From: Winogradskyella forsetii
GTDB taxonomy: Bacteria > Bacteroidota > Bacteroidia > Flavobacteriales > Flavobacteriaceae
Direction: 5' to 3'
DNA length: 64,000 nt
Assembly: GCF_013394595.1 (NCBI RefSeq)
Contig: NZ_CP053348.1
Coordinates: 3,382,501-3,446,500 of the forward strand
Every line of letters begins with the position of its first letter. Within the stretch, counting starts at the first letter, position 1. A program made the position numbers and the translations under genes. Under the pieces are notes generated by a model. That model worked only from the letters and a program-made list of their open reading frames with translations. It was not told where the DNA came from and searched no databases. Shown piece after piece: positions 46,705-55,076 of the stretch.

Positions 46705-48755
46705 TGCAGACGACAACTTTATCATTCAAAGATCAAATATTAAAGGGTATTCCAAATAGTTTACCTGAGCCTAAACCTTTTGATATTTCTATAAATCATG
46801 CACCAAAACGTAAAGCTATTCTATCTCATGAGGATGAAAAACTAGCCTTAAAAAATGCCTTACGTTATTTTGATAAAAAACATCACAGAACCTTATTGCC
46901 AGAATTTAAAAACGAATTGGATACTTATGGTCGTATTTACATGTATCGCTTAAGACCCGATTATAAAATGTATGCACGGCCAATTTCAGCATATCCTGCA
47001 AAATCTAAACAAGCCGCAGCCATTATGCTGATGATTCAGAATAATTTGGATCATGCCGTAGCACAACATCCGCACGAATTGATTACTTATGGTGGGAATG
47101 GTGCCGTGTTCTCAAATTGGGCACAATACCGCTTAACCATGAAATATCTGGCGGAAATGAACGACGAGCAAACCTTAGTGATGTATTCTGGTCATCCCAT
47201 GGGATTGTTTCCTTCGCACAAAGAAGCACCAAGAGTTGTTGTCACAAACGGGATGATGATTCCTAACTATTCCAAACCAGATGATTGGGAAAAATTCAAT
47301 GCACTTGGTGTGACGCAATACGGACAAATGACAGCCGGAAGCTATATGTACATTGGCCCACAAGGTATTGTGCATGGCACAACAATAACCGTACTCAATG
47401 GTTTTAGAAAAATAAAAAAAGAACCCAAAGGGAACTTATTTGTAACTTCTGGTTTAGGCGGCATGTCTGGCGCGCAACCCAAAGCTGGAAATATTGCAGG
47501 TTGCATTACGGTGTGTGCAGAAGTCAATCCAAAAATCACACAGGTAAGATTAGATCAAGGTTGGATAGATGAAAAAATTACCGATTTAGACGAATTAGTT
47601 TCAAGAGTCAATAAAGCTAAAGCGGAAAAAGAAACTATTTCCATCGCTTATTTAGGAAACATAGTTGATGTATGGGAAAAATTTGACCAAGCCAATATCC
47701 ATATCGACTTAGGCAGTGATCAAACATCGCTTCATAATCCATGGGCAGGTGGTTACTATCCAGCTGATATATCTTTTGAAGAGGCTAATGAAATGATGGC
47801 GAATCAACACGAACTATTCAAGGAAAAAGTTCAAGAAACTTTACGTCGTCATGCGGAGGCTATTAATAAACATACTGCAAAAGGCACTTATTTCTTTGAT
47901 TATGGGAACGCCTTTTTATTAGAAGCCTCTCGTGCAGGAGCTGCCATTTACAAAGATTCATCAGGAAATTTTGTTAACAAATCCACCCTCTCTTCCCTAG
48001 GGGAAATGACAGAAAGATGGGCATATCCCAGTTATGTCCAGGACATTATGGGCCCAATGTGTTTTGATTATGGTTTTGGGCCTTTCCGTTGGGTTTGCGC
48101 TTCGGGAAAATCTGAAGATCTAACAAGAACTGATGAAATTGCCTGCCAAGTTTTAGAGGACATCAAAAAAAATTCGCCAGAAGAAATCCAGCAACAAATG
48201 GCAGACAACATTCAGTGGATTAAAGGCGCACAAGAAAACAAACTCGTCGTAGGTTCACAAGCGAGAATCCTTTACGCTGATGCGGAAGGCCGAATGAAAA
48301 TAGCAGAAGCTTTTAACCAAGCCATTGCAAATAAGGAAATAGGAATGGTAATTTTAGGAAGGGATCATCACGATGTTTCAGGAACCGATTCGCCATACCG
48401 AGAAACGAGTAATATTTATGATGGTTCACGTTTTACGGCAGATATGGCGATCCACAATGTTATTGGAGATAGTTTTAGAGGCGCCACTTGGGTCAGTATC
48501 CACAATGGTGGAGGTGTTGGCTGGGGAGAGGTAATTAACGGTGGTTTTGGTATGGTTCTTGATGGTACTAAAGAGGCATCAAAACGTTTAAAACAAATGC
48601 TGTTTTGGGACGTTAACAACGGAATTTCAAGACGCAGTTGGGCAAGAAATGAAGGCGCAGTTTTTGCCATAAAACGCGCTATGGAATCTGAACCTAATTT
48701 AAAAGTAACGTTACCCAATTTTGTTGACGACGATTTATTTGAACATTTAAAATAA
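46704..48755 (+). CDS. hutU: Urocanate hydratase
   Basis: Converts urocanate to imidazolonepropionate in histidine degradation, with tightly bound NAD. The 683-residue protein has family motifs 'GLGGMSGAQPKAGNIAG', 'DQTSLHNPWAGGYYP', 'FGPFRWVCASGKSEDLTRTD', 'GRDHHDVSGTDSPYRETSN' and 'HNGGGVGWGEVINGGFGM'. It is ~120 residues longer than the ~557-residue enterobacterial enzyme, matching the longer Bacteroidota form. hutH, hutI and hutG are not in the window, so the pathway genes are scattered. It is coupled to the DUF5522 gene. Confidence 0.95.
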   Translation: MQTTTLSFKDQILKGIPNSLPEPKPFDISINHAPKRKAILSHEDEKLALKNALRYFDKKHHRTLLPEFKNELDTYGRIYMYRLRPDYKMYARPISAYPAKSKQAAAIMLMIQNNLDHAVAQHPHELITYGGNGAVFSNWAQYRLTMKYLAEMNDEQTLVMYSGHPMGLFPSHKEAPRVVVTNGMMIPNYSKPDDWEKFNALGVTQYGQMTAGSYMYIGPQGIVHGTTITVLNGFRKIKKEPKGNLFVTSGLGGMSGAQPKAGNIAGCITVCAEVNPKITQVRLDQGWIDEKITDLDELVSRVNKAKAEKETISIAYLGNIVDVWEKFDQANIHIDLGSDQTSLHNPWAGGYYPADISFEEANEMMANQHELFKEKVQETLRRHAEAINKHTAKGTYFFDYGNAFLLEASRAGAAIYKDSSGNFVNKSTLSSLGEMTERWAYPSYVQDIMGPMCFDYGFGPFRWVCASGKSEDLTRTDEIACQVLEDIKKNSPEEIQQQMADNIQWIKGAQENKLVVGSQARILYADAEGRMKIAEAFNQAIANKEIGMVILGRDHHDVSGTDSPYRETSNIYDGSRFTADMAIHNVIGDSFRGATWVSIHNGGGVGWGEVINGGFGMVLDGTKEASKRLKQMLFWDVNNGISRRSWARNEGAVFAIKRAMESEPNLKVTLPNFVDDDLFEHLK

Positions 48756-48767
48756 AAAAAAAGCGAT

Positions 48768-49337
48768 ATGGAACAATTAATGAAACCACTTAAAATTTTA
48801 CCTGCACTACTTTTATTGGTCGTGCTCTCATCATGCAGCTCAGTTAAAGTTGCTGCCGATTATGATAGAGAAGCCAATTTTGATACTTATAAAACCTTTG
48901 CATTCTTTAAACCTGGCATTGACAAAGCAGAAATAAATGACATAGACAAGCGCAGAATCCTTAGGGCCATTGAAGCAGAGCTCATGGCAAAGGGTATGAC
49001 AAAATCTGAAAATCCAGACATGCTAGTGAGCATTTTTACAAAATCGAACCAACGTGTTGATATCTACAACAACTCTTGGGGAGCTGGTGCTTGGGGCTGG
49101 GGAGGTTTCAACCGATGGGGTTGGGGCTGGGGTCCTGGTATGGGCTGGGGAGGAAACAATGTTTCCACCACCACAGAAGGCATGCTATTTATTGATTTTA
49201 TAGACGCCAATAAAAAAGAATTAGTCTGGCAAGGTTCTGGTACTGGTTATTTGGTAACTAGAAATGTTGACAAGAAAGAAGCCCGTATCAAGGAATTTGT
49301 ATCTAAAACAATGGAACAATTTCCACCGGCGCAATAA
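48768..49337 (+). CDS. DUF4136 lipoprotein
   Basis: A 189-residue lipoprotein (LLLVVLSSCSS). The Met at codon 5 (48780) may be the real start, since it gives a tighter signal. The mature part has 'VAADYDREANFDTYKTFAFF' and 'DKRRILRAIEAELMAKGM', typical of DUF4136. A Gly/Trp-rich insert (GWGGFNRWGWGWGPGMGWGG) lies in the middle. It probably sits in the outer membrane; function unknown. It starts 12 bp after hutU. Confidence 0.88.
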   Translation: MEQLMKPLKILPALLLLVVLSSCSSVKVAADYDREANFDTYKTFAFFKPGIDKAEINDIDKRRILRAIEAELMAKGMTKSENPDMLVSIFTKSNQRVDIYNNSWGAGAWGWGGFNRWGWGWGPGMGWGGNNVSTTTEGMLFIDFIDANKKELVWQGSGTGYLVTRNVDKKEARIKEFVSKTMEQFPPAQ

Positions 49338-49362
49338 TACTTAATTGAACTTATATAAACTT

Positions 49363-49392
49363 AAAAGCATCGATTAGTCGATGCTTTTTTTT
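49363..49392 (+). terminator. Terminator after DUF4136 gene
   Basis: AAAAGCATCGA, loop TTAG, TCGATGCTTTT, followed by a T-run. Confidence 0.92.
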
Positions 49393-49430
49393 GTTTGTAT
49401 CATTCGCATAGTGTTTAAATCTAAATACTT

Positions 49431-49438
49431 TATCTTTG
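49431..49438 (+). promoter_or_regulatory. Candidate -7 box for SulP gene
   Basis: TATCTTTG lies 22 bp before the ATG at 49461. No good -33 TTTG was found at the usual distance. Confidence 0.5.
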
Positions 49439-49460
49439 CCGACTTTTAAGAGCACTTATT

Positions 49461-51137
49461 ATGATACTAGGCCAACAAACCCGAAAAAACTTTACGCAAA
49501 ACCCCAAAAACGATATTCTTTCAGGATTAACGGTTGCCTTAGCCTTAGTCCCAGAAGCCGTAGCATTTGCATTTGTTGCAGGTGTTGATCCGTTAGTTGG
49601 ACTCTATGGCGCCTTTATGATGGGAATTGTAACGGCACTTTTTGGAGGACGACCAGGAATGATATCTGGCGCTACCGGAGCAATGGCTGTTGTTATGGTG
49701 CATCTTATCCAAAAAGGAAATGAAATTGGCCTAAATCTTGAAAACCCTATTGAAAACCTTGGTTTACAATGGCTTTTTATAACCTTACTATTTGTTGGTG
49801 GTATCCAAATTCTAGCAGGAGTTTTTAAACTTGGTAAGTTTGTCCGCTTAATTCCCCATCCCGTGATGATGGGTTTTGTGAACGGATTGGCCATTGTTAT
49901 TTTTCTATCGCAATTGGGCCTGTTCCCCAATGCCGTTCCTAAAGATATTTCATTTTTAGACCAAACTTCAGAATGGTTTTCTGCTCTATTCTCTAATGCA
50001 ACATTCTGGAAAATGATGGGCTTCATTGGGTTGACCATGGGAATCATGTATGGTTTGCCTAAACTGACTAAGAAGATTCCTGCAGCCTTAATCGCAATTG
50101 TTGTAGTGGCCTGTATTACAATTTTTGGACACATTGAAGTCAGTACTGTAGGTTCATTTATAGCTGAAGGTGGCGGAGATGGATTAGAAGGTGGGCTTCC
50201 AACATTTCAAGATCAAATATTTAGCTTATTCAGCACACTTTCCGGACATTGGGGTTTAATCCTCTCTACGGCTTTTATTTTAGCAGCCGTTGGTTTAATT
50301 GAATCGCTCATGACCTTAAACCTCATTGATGAAATGACCGAAACACGAGGAAACGGCAATCGGGAATGTATAGCACAAGGTGGTGCGAACATGTTAAACG
50401 GCCTTTTTGGCGGTATGGGTGGCTGCGCCATGATCGGGCAATCCATAATCAATGTAGATTCTGGTGGACGCGGCAGATTATCTGGAGCTGTGGCAGCTAT
50501 TGCTCTACTCTGCTTTGTTTTGTTCGGTGCGCCTTTAATTGAACAAATTCCTATTGCAGCATTAGTGGGCGTAATGTTTATGGTGGTTATTGGCACATTT
50601 GCTTGGAGTAGTTTTAGAATTATAAGAAAAATACCATTATCAGATGCCATTGTGTTAATAGCCGTTTCTGCAATTACGGTTTGGCAAGATTTAGCCGTAG
50701 CAGTAATAGCAGGTGTTATCATTTCGGCATTAGTTTTTGCTTGGAAAAATGCGACTATGATTAGAGCTCGAAAACGTATTCAGCCAGATGGTACAAAAAC
50801 CTATGAAATTTGGGGCCCTTTATTTTTTGGGTCCATTCAGAATTTCAATTCAAAATTTGATGTTAAAAATGATCCAGAAAAGGTTGAAATTGACTTTGTA
50901 GAGTCACGTGTTAGTGATCATTCCGCCATGGAAGCTATCTTTAACCTGGTTAATAAATATGAAGCGGAAGGAAAATCCATTAAGTTGAAACATTTAAGTG
51001 AAGATTGTAAAGCTTTAATGTACAAAGCCAGTCCAAAATTTAAAGAGGTCATTATTGATGACATTGATGATCCTCGTTACCATTTAGCGGCTGATCCTGA
51101 GAAGTTCACTAAGCCTTTGTCCGAATACAACATGTAA
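49461..51137 (+). CDS. SulP-family anion transporter with STAS domain
   Basis: A 558-residue inner-membrane transporter. The N-terminal signature 'VALALVPEAVAFAFVAGVDP' and 'GLYGAFMMGIVTALFGGRPG' identifies the SulP/SLC26 family. 'GGMGGCAMIGQSIINVDSGG' is also typical. It has 10-14 membrane segments to ~residue 440, then a C-terminal STAS domain (about 450-545). SulP proteins carry sulfate, bicarbonate or other anions; the substrate cannot be read from sequence. No carbonic anhydrase is adjacent. Confidence 0.92.
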   Translation: MILGQQTRKNFTQNPKNDILSGLTVALALVPEAVAFAFVAGVDPLVGLYGAFMMGIVTALFGGRPGMISGATGAMAVVMVHLIQKGNEIGLNLENPIENLGLQWLFITLLFVGGIQILAGVFKLGKFVRLIPHPVMMGFVNGLAIVIFLSQLGLFPNAVPKDISFLDQTSEWFSALFSNATFWKMMGFIGLTMGIMYGLPKLTKKIPAALIAIVVVACITIFGHIEVSTVGSFIAEGGGDGLEGGLPTFQDQIFSLFSTLSGHWGLILSTAFILAAVGLIESLMTLNLIDEMTETRGNGNRECIAQGGANMLNGLFGGMGGCAMIGQSIINVDSGGRGRLSGAVAAIALLCFVLFGAPLIEQIPIAALVGVMFMVVIGTFAWSSFRIIRKIPLSDAIVLIAVSAITVWQDLAVAVIAGVIISALVFAWKNATMIRARKRIQPDGTKTYEIWGPLFFGSIQNFNSKFDVKNDPEKVEIDFVESRVSDHSAMEAIFNLVNKYEAEGKSIKLKHLSEDCKALMYKASPKFKEVIIDDIDDPRYHLAADPEKFTKPLSEYNM

Positions 51138-51218
51138 TTCCAAATTTGGCACGTTTTAAACACTAAGGTCTAACTAATTAGGACAAATTAATTATTTTGA
51201 AATAACTTGCCAAAAATA

Positions 51219-51248
51219 TTTGATTACCAACTATTTAAACTATCTTTG
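51219..51248 (+). promoter_or_regulatory. Promoter of cold-shock gene
   Basis: TTTG (51219-51222) and TATCTTTG (51241-51248) are spaced by 18 bp. This fits the Bacteroidota -33/-7 consensus and implies a leader of about 20 nt. Confidence 0.8.
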
Positions 51249-51272
51249 CCACTTAATTTAATATATTTTAAT

Positions 51273-51464
51273 ATGAGTACTGGTACAGTAAAATTTTTTA
51301 ATGACTCTAAAGGTTTTGGATTCATAACAGAAGAAGGAAATAACAAAGAGCATTTTGTACATATTTCTGGTTTAGTCGATGAGATTAGAGAAGGTGATAA
51401 TGTAGAATTCGATTTAGCAGAAGGAAAAAAAGGTTTAAATGCAGTAAATGTAAAAGTTATATAA
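51273..51464 (+). CDS. Cold-shock domain protein
   Basis: A 63-residue single-domain nucleic-acid-binding protein with RNP1-type 'GTVKFFNDSKGFGFI' and 'EHFVHISGLV'. An upstream in-frame TTG at 51207 would start before the promoter, so the ATG at 51273 is chosen. Such proteins bind single-stranded RNA/DNA and melt structure. The gene is monocistronic, with its own promoter and terminator. Confidence 0.96.
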   Translation: MSTGTVKFFNDSKGFGFITEEGNNKEHFVHISGLVDEIREGDNVEFDLAEGKKGLNAVNVKVI

Positions 51465-51492
51465 TTATATACCTTACAATCTTTTTAAGTAT

Positions 51493-51521
51493 AAAACCTA
51501 TCTTTTTAGATAGGTTTTTTT
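51493..51521. terminator. Bidirectional terminator
   Basis: AAAACCTATCT, loop TTT, (T)AGATAGGTTTT with T-run on plus and A-run upstream. It serves the cold-shock gene and, on minus, the SMR gene. Confidence 0.9.
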
Positions 51522-51526
51522 TGTGT

Positions 51527-51853
51527 TCAATTTGCTACGAATTTAAGTCCCACAATTGAAATAATTAAAGTCGATATAAAAAATAATCGCCAAAAGGTAG
51601 CGGGTTCCTTAAATACAAATATTCCTACGAGAACAGTACCTACAGCTCCAATCCCAGTCCAAACTGCATAAGCCGTTCCAATGGGTAATTCTTGTGATAC
51701 TTTTACAAGTAGATACATGCTTATAGCTAGACAAATTAAAAAACCAATGTACCAATAGGTGGTTTCATTTCCTGTTGACTCTTTCGCTTTTCCGAGACAG
51801 GCTGCAAAAGCGACTTCAAATAAACCTGCAATGATTAGTAAGATCCAGTTCAT
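51527..51853 (-). CDS. SMR-family exporter, Gdx/SugE type
   Basis: A 108-residue, four-helix small multidrug resistance protein. Glu13 in GLFEVAFA is the essential coupling residue. The block 'PIGTAYAVWTGIGAVGTVLV' and the ending 'IVGLKF' match the Gdx (SugE) subgroup, which exports guanidinium, better than EmrE. Only ~75 bp separate it from the upstream gene and I see no guanidine riboswitch. It probably functions as a homodimer; the paired partner seen in some SMR loci is absent. Confidence 0.9.
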   Translation of the reverse strand: MNWILLIIAGLFEVAFAACLGKAKESTGNETTYWYIGFLICLAISMYLLVKVSQELPIGTAYAVWTGIGAVGTVLVGIFVFKEPATFWRLFFISTLIISIVGLKFVAN

Positions 51854-51908
51854 TTTATTTATTAATCAATAATATCAAAGTCCAAAATTTCATTTGTTAT
51901 ATTCGGAT

Positions 51909-52626
51909 GTTGGCAAATCGTTTCTATTTTTAATCTGTATCAGAAGCTAATATTCCAATGTAATAGTTTTTTATAGGATTGTAAACTGTCCAAAAATGAG
52001 TTCCCCACCATTCTTTTCCATCATCAAAGTAATTCGAACAATCAGTATTCCATTTTAGAATCTCGATTTTATTCAAGTCTGAAAATAAAAATTCGCAGAA
52101 GTCAATAAAATATTTTCCTGTTTCAAATATATTATTTGATACTCTAAATCCGTGAACTGGGTCTAAAAAAGCTTGTGCAAAACCTATTGTGTACAATTCA
52201 GATGTATTATTCTTGTAATGTTCGAAATCACGAATGTTAACTATATTTTCATTTATTTCTTTACTGTCAAAATAGAATAGGTTGTTTAGATTAGTAAATC
52301 CTCTTAATATAGGTTTCTTTAGTTTGAAATCGAACAAAGGTCCTAAAAATTCTTCAACTGATATTTTATTTCCACTTTCGTTCATTTTATTCTCATCAAA
52401 ATCTATTTTGAAATAATGACTGTTTTTTTGAAGTTCCAATATGGAATTTCTTGCAGTAAGCAAGTGAGAATCATATTCGCTGGTTTTTTTGTCAAGCTTG
52501 AAAATTTTAAAGTCAATTCGACCACCATAATTATCAAACTCTTTTAGCTTATCGTTTATGTCTTTAATTTCAAGTAATTCTATGGTTTTCAAATCAGATT
52601 GTGGTTTTTCCTAAATGTTTGCCAAC
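51909..52626. mobile_element. Possible accessory cassette bounded by 9-bp inverted repeats
   Basis: GTTGGCAAA at 51909-51917 and TTTGCCAAC at 52618-52626 flank the single unknown gene 51930-52592. A structured spacer lies on the upstream side. No recombinase is present. The short repeats could be chance. Confidence 0.3.
51930..52592 (-). CDS. Unknown 220-residue cytoplasmic protein
   Basis: No signal peptide or membrane segment. The sequence is acidic and aromatic-rich, with 'IEILKWNTDCSNYFDDGKEW' and 'WGTHFWTVYNPIKNYYIGIL' near the C-terminus and 'NLFYFDSKEINENIVNI' in the middle. I do not recognise the family. It is the only gene between the 9-bp inverted repeats. It sits upstream of the SMR gene on the same strand but is probably an independent accessory gene. 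Confidence 0.6.
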   Translation of the reverse strand: MKTIELLEIKDINDKLKEFDNYGGRIDFKIFKLDKKTSEYDSHLLTARNSILELQKNSHYFKIDFDENKMNESGNKISVEEFLGPLFDFKLKKPILRGFTNLNNLFYFDSKEINENIVNIRDFEHYKNNTSELYTIGFAQAFLDPVHGFRVSNNIFETGKYFIDFCEFLFSDLNKIEILKWNTDCSNYFDDGKEWWGTHFWTVYNPIKNYYIGILASDTD

Positions 52627-52640
52627 TTGATTGTAAATGG

Positions 52641-52731
52641 TTAGTTGCGTGGTTAAGCAACTAATTTAGTAAACAAAAACTTGCCAGAGAAAATTCTGCA
52701 GTAATTTTCCAGATTAGAAATTGCTAAAGCA
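52641..52731. repeat. Structured AT-rich spacer with two hairpins
   Basis: TTAGTTGC (52641-52648) pairs with GCAACTAA (52657-52664), and ATTGC (52718-52722) with GCAAT (52727-52731). The layout recalls spacers recurring around accessory genes in flavobacteria. It ends close to ACACGGTGTTACC (52741-52753). Confidence 0.4.
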
Positions 52732-52771
52732 ATTAATTATACACGGTGTTACCATTTCGTTGTTTTTTCTT

Positions 52772-52942
52772 TTAATTTTTGGTCAGTCCTAAATTCTTTT
52801 TATAAGTATGAGTAAATTCAGTCAGCGTTTTATTCCGCAAACTTTTGTCAGTTCCGATTAAGTGAAATTCATCGGTCCAAAAAAAACGGCACTATTCTTT
52901 GGTTTAATTCAGACTTCTTATTGTTTTTTGTACTTTACTCAT
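52772..52942 (-). pseudogene. Small degraded gene with two in-frame nonsense codons
   Basis: Read from the ATG at 52942: MSKVQKTIRSLN, stop, TKE, stop, then an open run CRFFWTDEFHLIGTDKSLRN / KTLTEFTHTYKKNLGLTKN to a TAA at 52772. The stops are TAA and TAG, each one C-to-T change from Gln codons (CAA, CAG). Restoring them gives an unbroken 56-residue protein. The predicted peptide has normal composition and codon use, unlike random frames in this AT-rich spacer. Family unknown. Confidence 0.4.
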
Positions 52943-52988
52943 ATTAAAAAATGATTTTGATAATATAAACCTAATTATTTTAATAATT

Positions 52989-54452
52989 ATGAAAATAATA
53001 ACTCTACTAATTCTAATCTGTTTTATCCCTAATTTTTTGTTCGCTCAGCAAGTCTCTAAAGCGTCGCTGGACAATGAGGCAGAAGCTGTATGGTATTCTT
53101 TTAAAAATAATAGCAACATCATAAATGTACAGAACTACAAAGAAAAAGGTGATTATATGTATACGGTCACTGTTTTGGATGAGAACTTAGAAAAGATAAA
53201 ATCTACAGAATTTGAAGACCGAGATGAAGATGTTTTACGTCACGTTACATTTAATGATGGTAAACTATATTTTCTGCTTGAAGAAAACACAAAAAGCGAT
53301 TTGCAAATTAAATTTCACTTAAACATAATTGATATTGAAGATTTTAGCAAAACCGGCAAAACGTTAGTTGTTATCAATGAGAAAGATGATTCAAATGTAA
53401 TACGCAGGTTTTTTAAAGTAAATGGAGACAATGCATCCTTTGGTATTGTCAATTTTAGGGATGATTATGTGGCTATTTCTTATGAGATTAGAAATGAATC
53501 GGTCAAAGAAAGAGTTTCGTATTTGTTTGATAAAAATTATAATCAAATCTTCAAAAAGGAAAAAGAATATTCTATAGAAGATAGAGATGAAAAATTCAGA
53601 CACTATAGTAGTGATATTGGAGAAACCAATGAGACGTTGTACGTTTTAAATAATACGCCAGAATCCAATACATATAAATTGGAAGCAATAAACGATGAAT
53701 CTTATACGTCTAAAAATATTGTTTTTGACAAAGAGGGACATCGTGATTTAAGCTTAGAAAAAACAAAAAATGGATTGTATTGTGTAGGTTTTTTTATTGA
53801 CGAGAAAAATGAAAACGGCGCCATTTATTACTCTAAACTTTCTGATGATTTAGAAATATTGAGCGAAGAGTATCTTCCGTTTTCTGATAATTTTTATGAT
53901 GACTTGAACAAAAAACAAGTAAAGCGTGGGGTTTTATTGAGTCTATTTGATGTGATAGATGATGATAATGGATCATTATATATTATAGGAGAGGTAAACA
54001 GAGTTGGTGTTGCTGGTAGAGATACACAAGGTTTTAACAATTTAAATGCTATTAATGATGATGTTATTGCTTGTAAAGTAGATAAAGACGGTACTTTAAA
54101 CTGGAGTAGATTGGTTAATAAAAGTCAAAAATTTTATTATTCGCAATATGCATCATTCAAGCCATTTATTATTGATAATAAGTTGCACTATGTCTTTAAT
54201 AGTGAGTTTAATATAGAAGATGTGAAAACAGATAAGAAAAGTAATAGTGGCATGCGACCAGGCTCAGCTCAAAAATTTAATGTCTATTTAGTTAGTTTTA
54301 ATGATGAAGGTATATTTGAGCACCAACAACTAACTGATAAAAAAGAAGATTTAAGATATTTACCTGTAAATTCTCATGTTATTAAAAATGAAATTTTAAC
54401 AATGCCTGGCTCGCGTAAAAAAGAGAATGGCTTTTTAAGAGTGCAGTTTTAG
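52989..54452 (+). CDS. Secreted protein of unknown function (487 aa)
   Basis: Signal peptide MKIITLLILICFIPNFLFAQ. The mature protein is rich in beta strands and Asp/Asn. It has repeating 'YxxKLSDDLEILSEEYLPFS' and 'DKDGTLNWSRLV' units reminiscent of a beta-propeller (compare 'GSLYIIGEVNRVGV'). There is no T9SS sorting domain and no lipobox. It stands alone, with 396 bp upstream and 624 bp downstream. I cannot assign a function. Confidence 0.7.
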   Translation: MKIITLLILICFIPNFLFAQQVSKASLDNEAEAVWYSFKNNSNIINVQNYKEKGDYMYTVTVLDENLEKIKSTEFEDRDEDVLRHVTFNDGKLYFLLEENTKSDLQIKFHLNIIDIEDFSKTGKTLVVINEKDDSNVIRRFFKVNGDNASFGIVNFRDDYVAISYEIRNESVKERVSYLFDKNYNQIFKKEKEYSIEDRDEKFRHYSSDIGETNETLYVLNNTPESNTYKLEAINDESYTSKNIVFDKEGHRDLSLEKTKNGLYCVGFFIDEKNENGAIYYSKLSDDLEILSEEYLPFSDNFYDDLNKKQVKRGVLLSLFDVIDDDNGSLYIIGEVNRVGVAGRDTQGFNNLNAINDDVIACKVDKDGTLNWSRLVNKSQKFYYSQYASFKPFIIDNKLHYVFNSEFNIEDVKTDKKSNSGMRPGSAQKFNVYLVSFNDEGIFEHQQLTDKKEDLRYLPVNSHVIKNEILTMPGSRKKENGFLRVQF

Positions 54453-55064
54453 TAGTCGTTATAATAATTTTAATTCTTTAACTATTTATAGTTATTAAAG
54501 CCCGATTGATTCAATAATTCCGAAAACAAGCTAAAAAGTGAGATGAAATTTTTGTTTAATATTAGAATGTGAAATTAGCGCAATTTATTCAGAGTTTAAT
54601 TTTTCAAAATCTGATATCTTTAAATCTCAATTTTCCCGTTGTAAGTATGTTCTGCAATGAATGCCAACAAGTTATATAACAACCTTCATTACCTATATCC
54701 CGTAAATATCTCAGAATATATTAAGGTTAGAATTACTGTTATCTAGTAAAGATAATTTTTTTATAGTAGTATCCAAAAGGCTACTTAACTGCTTTAAAAC
54801 TTTAGATGCTACAAATTTATTATGTTAGTTTCTGATCCATTTTGACCTAACTGTTCTTATATGTGCCTTATGTTACTCCCTTCTTCTAAGGAAGTTCGCA
54901 GTTTAAAACGAGAATATCAAATAACTTCCAACGATTAATTTTTAAAACAATTTCTTTATCTTAAATTTACCCAAAGTTCCCACGATTGTATGCTGAACTT
55001 GTTTCAGTAAAGTGGGAAACTTCTAAAAATCACAAATATCTTAAAATAAAAGATCCCCGTTTTC
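54453..55064. other. Gene-free interval of about 610 bp
   Basis: No credible coding frame on either strand. The only structure I see is the imperfect palindrome near its end (54975-55021). The rest is AT-rich and unremarkable. The dnaG promoter should be in the last part. Confidence 0.6.
54975..55021. repeat. Imperfect palindrome with dispersed repeat core
   Basis: AGTTCCCAC near 54975 pairs with GTGGGAAACT near 55012 (one extra A). The centre is CTGAACTTGTTTCAG. It contains TATGCTGAACTTGT (54989-55002), identical to 14172-14185. It lies 55 bp before dnaG. Confidence 0.6.
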
Positions 55065-55076
55065 ATGGGGAATGTT

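Noticed and set aside
49604-50722. Two long minus-strand frames (176 and 169 codons) within the SulP gene
   Set aside because: Both are antisense to well-conserved SulP membrane segments. Their Pro/Ile-rich peptides have no start context or family features.
51854-51929. Possible guanidine riboswitch before the Gdx-type SMR gene
   Set aside because: The space is only about 75 bp and lacks the conserved helices and ACGR-type loops; AT-rich and unstructured.
52615-52760. Classical integron attC site
   Set aside because: The hairpins are present, but the RYYYAAC and GTTRRRY core sites do not fit, and no integron integrase is in the window.
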